Positions 1 through 9,500 of a stretch of DNA of 64,000 nt are shown piece after piece. This DNA comes from Ramlibacter sp. Its GTDB lineage: Bacteria; Pseudomonadota; Gammaproteobacteria; Burkholderiales; Burkholderiaceae_C. The first letter of the stretch is position 1, and each line of letters opens with the position of its first letter. Made by a program: the position numbers and the translations under genes. The DNA is taken from positions 1,116,001 through 1,180,000 of the forward strand of contig JAHBZM010000001.1 of assembly GCA_019635435.1 (NCBI GenBank). The letters are read 5' to 3'. The notes under the pieces are model-generated. The model was given only the letters and a program-made list of their open reading frames with translations, ran no database searches and had not been told where the DNA came from.

Positions 1-1
1 G

Positions 2-484
2 GGCGATACGGTTCACCTGTTTGGTGCGCGCCACATGCAGTTCATCGGGGAGGGGCTGCTGGCAGTGTTTGTGGACAGCGCCGATACCAAGTCCGTCAAC
101 CACGGCCTGCGAGCCGCCCGCGCCGCCCTGGGGCTGGTGGAATCGGCGCATGCCATTCGCCAGTATCTGCAGGCCCAGTACCCGGGGCGGAATCTTCCGA
201 GATTCGAGGTCAACGTGGCGCTGCACAGCGGGCCGGTGACGCTGACCGTGCTGCAAGACCCCCTTCACGGCACCTCGGCGCAGACACTGCCTGTCGGCGA
301 CGTTGTGAGCGCCACCATGTTGCTCCAAAAGGAAACGCGTGCCCTGGGCTGGGCCATCAGCGCCAGCGTCACGACCCTGCGCAGTGTCACCGGCGCGGTC
401 AGGATTGACCGGCGCGCGCTCATCGAGCTGCCGGGCCGGTCTACCCCCATGGACGCCGCCGAACTGGTCGCGCTGGCCCTGTGA
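2..484 (+). CDS. Class III cyclase-fold protein, 3' part only
   Basis: The frame is open from the left edge, so the N-terminus is missing; 160 residues remain. The segment FIGEGLLAVFVD, followed by an AARAAL helix and a HSGPV strand with a later LPVGDVV motif, matches the C-terminal half of a class III adenylate/guanylate cyclase homology domain. In active cyclases the first motif normally reads GDG with a metal-binding Asp; here it is GEG, so activity may be weak or lost. The missing N-terminus prevents a check of the other metal-binding Asp. It ends 16 bp before the hybrid kinase gene, which suggests co-transcription and perhaps a regulatory role next to the kinase. The fold assignment is fairly sure, enzymatic activity is not. 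Confidence 0.7.
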   Translation, partial: GDTVHLFGARHMQFIGEGLLAVFVDSADTKSVNHGLRAARAALGLVESAHAIRQYLQAQYPGRNLPRFEVNVALHSGPVTLTVLQDPLHGTSAQTLPVGDVVSATMLLQKETRALGWAISASVTTLRSVTGAVRIDRRALIELPGRSTPMDAAELVALAL

Positions 485-500
485 CTTGCGGGGTCGCCTG

Positions 501-3500
501 ATGCGACTGCTGTCGCTGCGCAAGATCCTGGGCGCCAGCCTGGTGCTTCTTGCGCTGGTGCCGGCCCTGGCGGTGGCGTGGCTGATGGGCCGGTCCAGCG
601 ACCGCGCGGTGGAGGACCTGGCGGGAACCATCCTGACCCACGTGGCGGCGCTGGTCCGGTCCGGCACCGAGGATCATCTGCGGCAGGCGCACCGGGTCCT
701 GAACGGCCTGTTCGATGAACGCCTGAGCCCGACCCAGCAGGCCCAGGCCCGCGGCTGGCTTCGCAATCCCAGCCAGTTCGAGTCGATGGCGTTCGCGCTG
801 ACGCGCCAGTCAGAGGCTGTGCCGGCCCTGTACTTTGGCAATCAGCGCGGAGAGTTTTTTGGCGTCGAGCGGATGGCAGAGGGAGTCAAGGTCGGCATCC
901 GTGACCCCGAAGGGCGCGGGCGCCGATTCTTTGTCGCGCGTCAGCCGGGAGACCGCCAGCAACCCGGGGGCGTGGAGGCCCTCAACTTCGAGCCCCGAAC
1001 CCGTGGCTGGTACATGGCGGCCATGGTCGCCAAGGACCGGGTTTTTTCACCAGTGCAGGTGGCCCCCGCGCGCCGCCAGCTGATGGTCACGCTCTCGCAG
1101 CCCGTCTATGACGCGGATGGCGGTGCCGCTGGTGTCTTCGCGGCCGATCTCTACCTTCAACCCCTGGCCGATGTCTTGCGCACGCAGCGCATCAGTTCGC
1201 ACGGCGCTGCGTTCGTCGTCGATGAAAAGGGCGCCCTGATCGCGAGTTCGGCCGGCGACGCACTTTTCCGTGGCACGGAAGGCCATTTCGAGCTGCGCAG
1301 TCCGCGCGATAGCGCCAACCCCGTCATTCGCAGTTCATTTGCCGCGCTGGAGTCCATGTGGGCCAACCGCCGCGCGGACACGGTGGCCAGCGACACAAGT
1401 CTGCAGCGGCTGCCCCTGGACGGGAAGACGCTGTTGATGGTCCAACAGCCTTTTGGTGAAGCGCTGGGCCTACGCTGGACGTTGGTGGTGGCCGCGCCGC
1501 AGAGCGATTTCACGGCGCAGATCCGCCAGGCCTTGCAGGTTTCCCTGGAACTGATGGCGGTGCTGGTGGGACTGGCCGCCATCGCGGCGGTTCTGGTTGC
1601 ACGGGGGCTGGGCCGCAGGCTGGGCGGTCTGAGCCGGGCCGCCGAGCAACTGGGGCGTGGCGAAGTTCCGGTCATCGACCAGAAGACCCGCATCCGCGAA
1701 ATCAGGCAGTTGTCGACCGTGCTGCATGACAGCGCCGAACAACTGCGCAGCTATCGGGACCAGGTCAAGTCCGACGCGCAGGCGCTGCAGCATGCCAATG
1801 AAAACCTGGAGTCCCGGGTGGCACAGCGCACGGCGGAGCTCGAGGCCTCGCGGGAGGAGGCTCTGGCGGCCGCGCAGGCCAAGGCCGCGTTTCTGGCCAC
1901 CATGAGCCACGAGATTCGCACCCCGCTGAACGGCGTGGTGGGCATGAGCACCCTGCTGGTCGAGACCCCGCTGACCGCCGAGCAGCGCGACTATCTGCAG
2001 ACCATTCGGCTGTCCAGTGACCAGTTGCTGGCCGTTATCAACGACATTCTGGATTTCTCGAAAATCGAGTCGGGCAAGCTCGAACTCGAGTCCGAACCTG
2101 TGGGCGTGCGCAGCGTGGCCGAAGAGGCCTGTGACATCGCGGCGCCGCGGGCCCGCGAGAAGGGCCTGGAACTGATCATTGACATCCCGGAGCCGTCCGC
2201 GGGGGGCGTTCCGCCCGCGATCCTGGGCGATGTCACACGGCTGCGCCAGGTGTTGATCAACCTGATCAACAACGCCGTGAAATTCACGGCCAGCGGGGAG
2301 GTGACGGTGCAGGCACGCACGCTGCGCGAGCTTTCGGATGGCTCAGCCGTGGTCCTCGAGTTCCGCGTGATCGACAGCGGGATCGGCATCCCCCCGGAGC
2401 GTCTGGGCTCCCTCTTTGAGGCGTTTACCCAGGTGGATGCATCCACCACGCGAAAATACGGGGGAACGGGCCTCGGGTTGGCCATCTGCAAGCGGCTGGT
2501 GACCCTGATGGGCGGCGAGATGGGCGTCGAAAGTGAAGTCGGCAAGGGCTCCGTGTTCTGGTTCACCGTGACCGTGCCCGTGACCGAGGCGATTGCGCCG
2601 GCATTTGGCCCCATGGGTGGCGGCCTGCTGAATGCCAACCGGGCATTGATTGTGGATGACCATGCCACCAACATCCGCATCCTCACGCGCCAGCTTGAAA
2701 TGTGGGGCATGGAGGTGTCCAGCGCCGACTCGGGCGCCCAGGCGCTGCAATGGCTCGAGCAGGTGGACAAGCTGGGCCCGGAAGCGGGGCAACGCCTTCC
2801 GGACGTCATCATTACCGACATGCACATGCCCGAGATGGATGGCGTGACCCTGGCGAGGGCCATCAAGGCGCACCCCGGGTGGCGGGACATTCCGTTGCTG
2901 TTGCTGAGCTCGGGCTTCATGCCGGCGGGCGACGAAAACGCCGAGCTGTTTGACGCCAGACTGCTGAAGCCCGCCCGGCAATCACAGCTGTTTGACACCA
3001 TTGCGCGTTGCATTTCTTCCGATCACATGACCCATGCCGGGGCAGGCACGGTCGTGACCGACGTCAAGAAGCATGTCACCGTTCTGGTGGCCGATGACAA
3101 CGCGGTCAACCTCAAGGTGGCCTGCGCCATGCTGCTGAAGCTGGGTTACGAGATCCACACCGCCGTCGATGGCCGTGAGGCCGTTGAGGCAGTGGCCCAC
3201 GCCATGATGCACGGCAGGCCATTTGGCGTTGTCCTCATGGACGTCAACATGCCCGACGTCGATGGCCTGCAGGCCACGCGTCAGATTCTCGCAGCGTGGG
3301 GCGCCAAGGCCCCTCCCATCATTGCCCTGACGGCGGCGGCTTCGGCGGAAGACCGCGAACGCTGCGAAGCCGCGGGCATGCAGGACTATCTGACCAAGCC
3401 ATTGCAGGTGGCCGCGCTGGCGCAGACCCTGGAGAAATGGCTGGAGGGCCGTGCGATCAATCCCGCCGAGTCGCAGTCTCCGGCAGCCCCCGGCCCAGCC

Positions 3501-3860
3501 GACAGCTCCCTGCGGATCGAGGAATTGATGGATTTTGGGCGCCTCAACGAGTTCCGGGAGTTTGACGACGCCACTCACAGCATGACCCGGGAGGTGGTGG
3601 GCCTGTTTCTGGCCGACGCGCCCCGCCGGGTGCGGGCCATTGAGGAGGCTTTCGCGGCGGGGGATGCGGAGGCGCTTTCGCGCGCGGCGCACGCCCTGAA
3701 AGGGGCCGCGAGCAACATCGGCGCCATTGGTCTGCAGGCCGTCTGCGCCGCGTTGGAGGCGGGCTCCAAATCCGGGCTTGGGGCAGACGCCGCACGGCAG
3801 ATCGCAAGTCTGCAGACGCTGCTGGCCCAGACCCGGGTCGCGCTTTCGGACTGGTCCTGA
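501..3860 (+). CDS. Hybrid sensor histidine kinase (CACHE-like sensor, HisKA, HATPase, two REC, HPt)
   Basis: A 1119-residue membrane-bound phosphorelay kinase of the BarA/ArcB-like tripartite type. TM1 lies at about 9-31 and TM2 at about 349-370, enclosing a roughly 310-residue periplasmic sensor that looks like a double CACHE domain. A HAMP-like linker and coiled coil follow. HisKA carries the H-box MSHEIRTPLN with His470. HATPase_c shows the N box INLINNAVKFT, the DSGIGIP motif and GTGLGLAI. REC1 has phospho-acceptor Asp773, REC2 Asp914, and the C-terminal HPt domain AAHALKGAASN His1064, so all relay residues are present. The ATG at 501 is chosen because it begins directly with the TM1 helix; an upstream extension would overlap the preceding gene. 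No dedicated response regulator follows, so the output partner is unknown; the downstream PAS-LuxR protein is one candidate by position only. Confidence 0.93.
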   Translation: MRLLSLRKILGASLVLLALVPALAVAWLMGRSSDRAVEDLAGTILTHVAALVRSGTEDHLRQAHRVLNGLFDERLSPTQQAQARGWLRNPSQFESMAFALTRQSEAVPALYFGNQRGEFFGVERMAEGVKVGIRDPEGRGRRFFVARQPGDRQQPGGVEALNFEPRTRGWYMAAMVAKDRVFSPVQVAPARRQLMVTLSQPVYDADGGAAGVFAADLYLQPLADVLRTQRISSHGAAFVVDEKGALIASSAGDALFRGTEGHFELRSPRDSANPVIRSSFAALESMWANRRADTVASDTSLQRLPLDGKTLLMVQQPFGEALGLRWTLVVAAPQSDFTAQIRQALQVSLELMAVLVGLAAIAAVLVARGLGRRLGGLSRAAEQLGRGEVPVIDQKTRIREIRQLSTVLHDSAEQLRSYRDQVKSDAQALQHANENLESRVAQRTAELEASREEALAAAQAKAAFLATMSHEIRTPLNGVVGMSTLLVETPLTAEQRDYLQTIRLSSDQLLAVINDILDFSKIESGKLELESEPVGVRSVAEEACDIAAPRAREKGLELIIDIPEPSAGGVPPAILGDVTRLRQVLINLINNAVKFTASGEVTVQARTLRELSDGSAVVLEFRVIDSGIGIPPERLGSLFEAFTQVDASTTRKYGGTGLGLAICKRLVTLMGGEMGVESEVGKGSVFWFTVTVPVTEAIAPAFGPMGGGLLNANRALIVDDHATNIRILTRQLEMWGMEVSSADSGAQALQWLEQVDKLGPEAGQRLPDVIITDMHMPEMDGVTLARAIKAHPGWRDIPLLLLSSGFMPAGDENAELFDARLLKPARQSQLFDTIARCISSDHMTHAGAGTVVTDVKKHVTVLVADDNAVNLKVACAMLLKLGYEIHTAVDGREAVEAVAHAMMHGRPFGVVLMDVNMPDVDGLQATRQILAAWGAKAPPIIALTAAASAEDRERCEAAGMQDYLTKPLQVAALAQTLEKWLEGRAINPAESQSPAAPGPADSSLRIEELMDFGRLNEFREFDDATHSMTREVVGLFLADAPRRVRAIEEAFAAGDAEALSRAAHALKGAASNIGAIGLQAVCAALEAGSKSGLGADAARQIASLQTLLAQTRVALSDWS

Positions 3861-3997
3861 GGGAGCACTTGGGCTTCAGGCTCGGGGGGGGCTCCTGGCT
3901 TTGTAATTTTTTTCACAAAAACGCGGGCCATATTCACCACTCAGCAGCAACCTGGTTTCTTACGCTTACAACACGAATAACAAGGTTGGGGTGGACG

Positions 3998-4660
3998 ATG
4001 GAAGCGCTTCTGAACAACAGTTTTGCGGACAGCGGCCTCACGCTGGACGGAAAAGACGGCTTGGGCTCTGGCCTGGCCTTGTTGATGGACGAATTGGCCT
4101 ACGGTGTGCTGGTGACCAATCTTCAAGGCCAACTGCTTCATGCCAATCAGGCCGCGCGGCATGAACTGGGCCGCTTCCGGGTGCTGGGAGTCAGCGGAGC
4201 CGAAAGCCAGCTTCAAACACTGGGGGACGATGACACCAGGGTGTTGCAGGACGCCTTGGGCAAGGTGGCTGAAGGCAAGCGCAGCCTGATCACACTGGGT
4301 GGTGCCGAAGCGGCCAGTTTGACGCTGGCGGTGCTGCCGCTCAAAGGGGAGGCGGGTGCCCCGCCGGTGCGCGCGGCGCTGCTTTTTTCAAGGGCTTCCG
4401 TTTGCGAGTCGCTGATGCTTTGCTTTTTTGCCCGTAGCCATGGCCTGACCAGCACCGAGGAACACGTGCTCGGAATTCTGTGCCACGGTTACTCAGCCCC
4501 GGAAATTGCCAGGCAGATGAACGTGGCCGTCTCCACGGTGCGCAGCCATGTCCGCAGCCTTTGCGCCAAAACCCGATCCAGCGGGGTTCGGGAACTGATG
4601 AACCGGGTGGCCGTGTTGCCACCCGTGGCGCCGGCGCTCAGGTACGAGCAGATGCATTGA
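3998..4660 (+). CDS. PAS-like/LuxR-type HTH transcriptional regulator
   Basis: A 220-residue protein. Residues 25-135 look like a PAS-type sensory domain (LAYGVLVTNLQGQLLHANQAA), and residues 150-202 form a LuxR/GerE helix-turn-helix (LTSTEEHVLGILCHGYSAPE, then a recognition helix with STVRSHVRSL). There is no receiver domain, so it is probably controlled by ligand or redox sensing and not by phosphotransfer. The frame continues upstream, but the ATG at 3998 begins at a plausible N-terminus, and the upstream extension is low-complexity and starts only 8 bp after the kinase stop. It lies between the hybrid kinase and a Crp-type regulator. The DNA target is unknown. Confidence 0.8.
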   Translation: MEALLNNSFADSGLTLDGKDGLGSGLALLMDELAYGVLVTNLQGQLLHANQAARHELGRFRVLGVSGAESQLQTLGDDDTRVLQDALGKVAEGKRSLITLGGAEAASLTLAVLPLKGEAGAPPVRAALLFSRASVCESLMLCFFARSHGLTSTEEHVLGILCHGYSAPEIARQMNVAVSTVRSHVRSLCAKTRSSGVRELMNRVAVLPPVAPALRYEQMH

Positions 4661-4704
4661 TTTTCCGGGCAATCCGGGCCTGAGAACCCGGGGCGATGCC
4701 TTGT

Positions 4705-4739
4705 TTTCCCGACATGCTAGAGTGTGCGTCGTCGGGAAA
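4705..4739 (+). promoter_or_regulatory. 9-bp inverted repeat over the ribosome binding region of the Crp-type gene
   Basis: TTTCCCGAC at 4705-4713 is perfectly repeated in inverse as GTCGGGAAA at 4731-4739, with a 17-nt spacer. The right arm contains the only purine-rich stretch that could serve as ribosome binding site for the ATG at 4747. In RNA the two arms would form a 9-bp stem hiding it. In DNA it could be an operator. Function is inferred. Confidence 0.45.
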
Positions 4740-4746
4740 CTTTGCC

Positions 4747-5406
4747 ATGAACGCCCCCAGCCTATCTGCGACTCACGAAAAACTGATTGCCGCCCTGAGC
4801 CCGTCGCTACGCGCGCTGGCGCTGCGGGGCATGATTCGCAATTACAAGAAGAGCAGCGTCATTATCAATGAGGGCGACGAGGGCGAATCCCTTTTTGTCC
4901 TGCTTCAGGGTAACGTCAAGGTCTTCGCCACGGACGAAGACGGACGGGAAATCACATACGGCACCATCGCCGCGGGCGATTATTTTGGCGAGATGTCTCT
5001 GGACGGGGGGCCGAGGTCGGCGTCGGTCATGACGCTGGAACCGTGCATTTGCTCCGTCGTCACCCGCGCTGCCGTGCGCGACCACCTTGCCGACGAGCCA
5101 GAGTTTGCCCTGGACCTGGTTGCCCAGGTGATCCGCCGGGCCCGCTCGGCCACGGAAACGGCCCGCAACATGGCGCTTCTGGATGTCTATGGCCGGGTGG
5201 TGGCCACGCTGGAGAGCTACGAAGGCCCTGGCAGCGCCGAGGCCCCGATTGAACTGCGGCAAATCACCCACCAGGCCATTGCCAGCCGCGTGGGCGCGTC
5301 GCGCGAGATGGTCAGCCGCCTGCTCAAGGACCTTGAAAAGGGGGGGTATATCGCGCTTGGCGTCAAGCGGATCACCCTTCTGAAAAAGCTTCCTGCGCGT
5401 TGGTAA
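4747..5406 (+). CDS. Crp/Fnr-family transcriptional regulator, cAMP-binding type
   Basis: A 219-residue regulator with an N-terminal cyclic-nucleotide-binding beta roll and a C-terminal winged helix (HTH_Crp). The phosphate-binding cassette reads FGEMSLDGGPRSASV, so the Glu (E82), Arg (R90) and Ser (S91) that bind cAMP in E. coli CRP are all present. The recognition helix ASREMVSRLLKDLE matches the RE..GR-type helix of CRP that reads TGTGA half-sites. There are no Fnr-type N-terminal cysteines. Its location among class III cyclase genes fits a cAMP circuit. The start at 4747 gives the usual family length; the frame upstream runs through the inverted repeat and is unlikely to be coding. Confidence 0.9.
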   Translation: MNAPSLSATHEKLIAALSPSLRALALRGMIRNYKKSSVIINEGDEGESLFVLLQGNVKVFATDEDGREITYGTIAAGDYFGEMSLDGGPRSASVMTLEPCICSVVTRAAVRDHLADEPEFALDLVAQVIRRARSATETARNMALLDVYGRVVATLESYEGPGSAEAPIELRQITHQAIASRVGASREMVSRLLKDLEKGGYIALGVKRITLLKKLPARW

Positions 5407-5437
5407 GTCCCTGAGTGGGCTGACGCTGTATCCTTCT

Positions 5438-5450
5438 GTTGGTGACCAAC
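5438..5450 (+). promoter_or_regulatory. Palindrome just upstream of the M4 peptidase ribosome binding site
   Basis: GTTGGTGACCAAC is a perfect palindrome around a central G. It ends directly before the GGAGGGG ribosome binding site of the gene starting at 5462. It could be an operator or a small hairpin affecting translation. No family can be assigned. Confidence 0.35.
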
Positions 5451-5461
5451 GGAGGGGAACG

Positions 5462-6520
5462 ATGAGTGCGAGATACGGCTGTGTATGTTTTGCAGTGCCG
5501 AAGAAATTGCTTGCGCATCTGGCCGACAGGTCAGAAGGCGATCAGAAGCGGGCCCTTGTCAATCACTTGCATCATTCGACAGAATTGCGGGCCCGGCGCG
5601 CCGCGACGAGCGCCAGGCGCGCACCCGCATCGCAGCCGGGGCAAAAAAAGTTGCACCGGCAGGTCTTTGATGCGCAAGGTCAAACGTTCCTGCCTGGTAA
5701 GTTGCTGCGCGGTGAAGAGGTGTCTTCCACGGCTGATCAATCCGCGAATCAGGCGTATGACAATATCGGCATCGCGCTGCGGTTCTTTGAAACTGTCCTG
5801 GGGCGGAATTCGGTCGATGGCAGGGGCATGCGCATTGATGCCACCGTTCACTACGGGTTTGGCTTTGCCAATGCCCTATGGACGGGGGAGCAAATGATCG
5901 TTGGGGATGGAGACGGTCACCATGTCTCGAATCTGGCGGGCTCGCTGGGCATCATCGCGCACGAACTCTCGCACGGCGTCAGCCAGCATCTGATCAGGGG
6001 CGGCCTGGGTGTCGTGCAGATGGCGGGCCAACCCCCTTCACTGAAAGGTGAAGCCGGCGCCCTGAATGAGTCCTTTTCGGATGTTTGCGCCAGCATGGTC
6101 AAGCAATGGCATCTGGGCCAAGCGGTCGATGCCGCGGACTGGCTGCTGGGGGAGGATGTCTTGGCGCCTCATGCGGGCCGGGCGATCCGGTCCCTGAAGG
6201 ATCCGGGCAACAAGCATGAGACGTGGGCGAGTGACGATCAGATTCGTGATTTCAGGCGCTTCAAGGCAACAGATGATCCGCACAAGGGATCCGGGGTGGC
6301 AAATTTTGCCTTCTACTCGGCCGCTGCCGAGTTGGGCGGAAAGTCCTGGGAAACCCTGGGGCCGGTCTGGTTTCAGGGCTTTGACAGATTGCGATCGCGT
6401 GCGACCTTCCTTGACGCTGCTCATGCCACGGTGGAGGTCGCGGCCAACGTTCACGGGAGAAACTCGCGCGCCCATCGCGCTGTGAAGGCCGCCTGGCAAC
6501 GCGTCAACGTGATGAACTGA
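5462..6520 (+). CDS. Protealysin-like M4 (thermolysin) family metallopeptidase
   Basis: A 352-residue zinc peptidase. HExxH is seen as HELSH (His167, Glu168, His171); the third zinc ligand is Glu203 in GALNESFSDV; the transition-state His is probably His274 in DDPHKGSGVANFAFY. There is no signal peptide. The short N-terminus (CVCFAVPKKLLAHLAD) resembles the short propeptide of protealysin-type enzymes, not the long prepropeptide of secreted thermolysins. His171 and Glu203 are 32 residues apart, against 20 in thermolysin, so there is an insertion of about 12 residues between the zinc-binding helices. The start follows a strong GGAGGGG site. No emfourin-like inhibitor gene is visible beside it, although such pairs are known for this family. 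It is probably cytoplasmic or released by a non-classical route (inference). Confidence 0.88.
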   Translation: MSARYGCVCFAVPKKLLAHLADRSEGDQKRALVNHLHHSTELRARRAATSARRAPASQPGQKKLHRQVFDAQGQTFLPGKLLRGEEVSSTADQSANQAYDNIGIALRFFETVLGRNSVDGRGMRIDATVHYGFGFANALWTGEQMIVGDGDGHHVSNLAGSLGIIAHELSHGVSQHLIRGGLGVVQMAGQPPSLKGEAGALNESFSDVCASMVKQWHLGQAVDAADWLLGEDVLAPHAGRAIRSLKDPGNKHETWASDDQIRDFRRFKATDDPHKGSGVANFAFYSAAAELGGKSWETLGPVWFQGFDRLRSRATFLDAAHATVEVAANVHGRNSRAHRAVKAAWQRVNVMN

Positions 6521-6545
6521 AAAACACACCGACCCGCGTTCCGCC

Positions 6546-9500
6546 ATGCACTGCCAAACCTGTAGCGCCCTCAACCCGGCATCCAACCGCTTCTGCGAGA
6601 GCTGCGGCGGGGCGCTGTCGCAAGTTTGCGCGGCGTGTGGATACGCATCCGGGCCGGCAGCCAGATTCTGCGGCGGCTGTGGTGCTCCGATTGAGCGAGC
6701 CACTCCTCACCAGGCTGCACCTCCGCCCCTGGCGGCCTGGGGTGAACTCAAACTCGCGACGATCCTGTTTGCTGACATCGTGAGTTCCACGGAACACATT
6801 TCGGGGATGGACCCCGAGCAGGCCATGTCGCACTTGAGGCCTGCCGTGGCGACCATGTGTGGCGCCATCGAGTCCTTTGGCGGGACCGTGATCCGCACGC
6901 TGGGAGACGGCGTGATGGCCGTATTTGGTGTCCCGCGCGCACTGGAGGGGCATGCCAGCCTGGCATGCGAGGCCGCGCTGGGAATGCAAAGAGCGTTCCG
7001 CGACCATGAAGGGGGGCTGGCCATCCGGGTCGGTCTGCATTCGGGGCAGGTTGCTTCGGACCCGCAGTCGACGGATGCCACCATCGGCGGCGGCGTGCAC
7101 GGGCAGGCCATCCACCTGGCGAGCCGGGTGGTTGCATTGGCCGAGCCGGGAGGCGTCTGCATCACATCGGCGTGCCTTGCTCTGGTACGACAGGCCTGTG
7201 ACGTTCGTTCGATGGGGGCCCACACCTTGAAGGGGATCGGCGAGCCTATCGAGGTTCATGCCTTGCTGCGCATGAAGGATGGTCTGGACGGGGTACGCCT
7301 GCATCAGGCGGCCGCTTCCACTTTCCGTGGGCGCAAACGCGAGCTTGCTACCTTGCAGGATTCGCTGCGCCGCGCTGAAACGGGTCTGGGGGCGGCCATT
7401 GGTCTTTCGGCTGCACCGGGAACGGGCAAAAGTCGCCTTTGCCAGGAGTTTGCGTCCTGGTGTCGAGGCCGTGGAGTGCCGGTCTACGAGGTTCGCACGC
7501 AGCTGTATGGGCACGCGACGCCTTTGCAGCCCGTGCTGACCTTGCTGCGCACCTGCTTTTTCCAGATTGCGGCAACCGATGACGTCGCGGCAGCCAAGGG
7601 GCGCATCGCCAGACAACTCCTGGGAACGGGGGTTGCGACGCACGATGATTGTGCGCTGTTCAACGAATTCCTGGGCATTGCCGAACCTGAAGATCCGCCG
7701 TGCTCCCTGCAACCCAAAGCGCGGCGGGTCAGGTTGCTCAACCTGGTACGCGAACTGGTCAAGCATGGAGGCACCGATGCATTCGTCATCATTTTCGAAG
7801 ACCTTCATTGGCTGGATGAGGCCAGTGAAGAGTTCGTCTCCGTGCTGGTGGACGCGGTCGAACGGGCTCGCATCCTGTTGGTGCTGAACTATCGGCCGGA
7901 ATACCAGGCGCCATGGTTGTCGCTGCCGCATTTTCACCAGATGAATCTGCCACAGCTCAGTGCCGAGGAAACCGAAGCACTAGTTCAGGAACTCCTGAGC
8001 ACGCGTGTCGAATTGAAAGATGCGTTTGGACTCATCGTCGAAAGATCGGCGGGCAATCCTTTTTTTGCAGAAGAGCTGGTGCATGCCCTCCTCGAGAGCG
8101 AGGTACTCGCGGGGGTCGATAGCGGCGCCAGTCCAAGCCTCGACCTGATTGCCAGGGCTCTGCCGCCCACGGTCCAGGCGGTGATCGGGGAACGGATTGA
8201 TCGACTGGTGTTGAGCCAGAAGACGCTGCTGCATATCTGCGCCGTCATCGGCAAGGAAATACCGCTACCGGTGCTGGAGAAGGTGGCGGTCTATCTCGCG
8301 GACCAGCTTGAGAGCGAGCTGAACGGGCTGTGCGAGGCTGAGCTTTTGCAACTTCTGCGTGAGATCACCGGCGGGAGGCACTTTGCGTTCCGGCATCCGC
8401 TGATCCAGGAGGTGGCCTACGGGACGCAGCTCAAGGCGCGGCGAGCCAATCTTCACGCGGCCGTGGCCGTGGCCATGGAGACCCACTATCGCGCCAGACC
8501 CGATGAATTTGCAGCGCTGATCGCCTATCACTACGAGGCCGCAGGGCAAGTGGTCCATGCCGCCCACCATGAGGCCAAGGCCGCCCAATGGCTGGGCGCG
8601 ACCAACTCCACCCAAGCCATGCGCCATTGGCGCAAGGCCCGCGCCCTTCTTCTTGACCAGCCTCGCTCCGCCGAGATCGACCGGCTGCGGGTCAGGATCG
8701 GTAGCGGGTTTGTCTACCTGGGCTGGCGGGAAGGTCTGAGCGCCGACGAGGTTCAGCAAATTGTTGAAGAGACCGTTGAGCTCGCCACGGATGTGGACAG
8801 CCGGTTGATCCAGTTGCTCTACCTTGCCGAAGGGCGGATCCTTCAGGGAAATGGAGGCCCGGCGGACGACTATGTGCGCAACATTGAAAAAGCCATTGCC
8901 ATTGCCCCGTCCCTGGGTGACTCGGGGCGGGCAGCGTCTATGAATGCCGCGCTGAGCCATGCCTATTCCTGGGCCGGACGGCTCGAGGAAGGTCTAGTTG
9001 CCAATGACGTTGCCCTGAAAGGGGTGATGGCTGTTGACCGTCTTGATCGGGAGTTTTTTGGATTCGATCTCAAGCAGTGGATTCTTGGCATCCGCGTGAG
9101 ATTACTGATTCGCATGGCCCGGTTCGACGAAGCCGCAACCTGTTTGCGGTCCCTGGCAGACTCCATTATTCCAGCCCACGACCCGGTCATCCGGCAGGTG
9201 GCGCACTGTTTGCGACTGGAGCTTGCATTGGGTGTGGGGGACGTCCCACTGGCCCGCGAGCAGGCAGACAACATTTCAGCCATTGCCCAGATCAGCCAGA
9301 ACGCCTACACCCGGACGGTCAGCCTCTGGGCCTCTGGTTTGGCAACCTCTGCCGCTGGTGATTTTGATCAAGCCGCTTCGAAATTCCTGGAAGCACTGGA
9401 CCTGATCCGTAGTTCGCGTGTTGCCGTTGAGTTCGAAGCCGAGATACTGGCGGGGCTTGCCGAGTGTCGTGACAGGGCGGGGGCCTATCCACAGGCGATC

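Noticed and set aside
3861..3997. Terminator behind the hybrid kinase gene
   Set aside because: GGAGC/GCTCC can pair only with a long loop, and the T-run begins more than 10 bases later, so the evidence is too weak. Nothing else was identified in this 137-bp gap beyond an AT-rich stretch.
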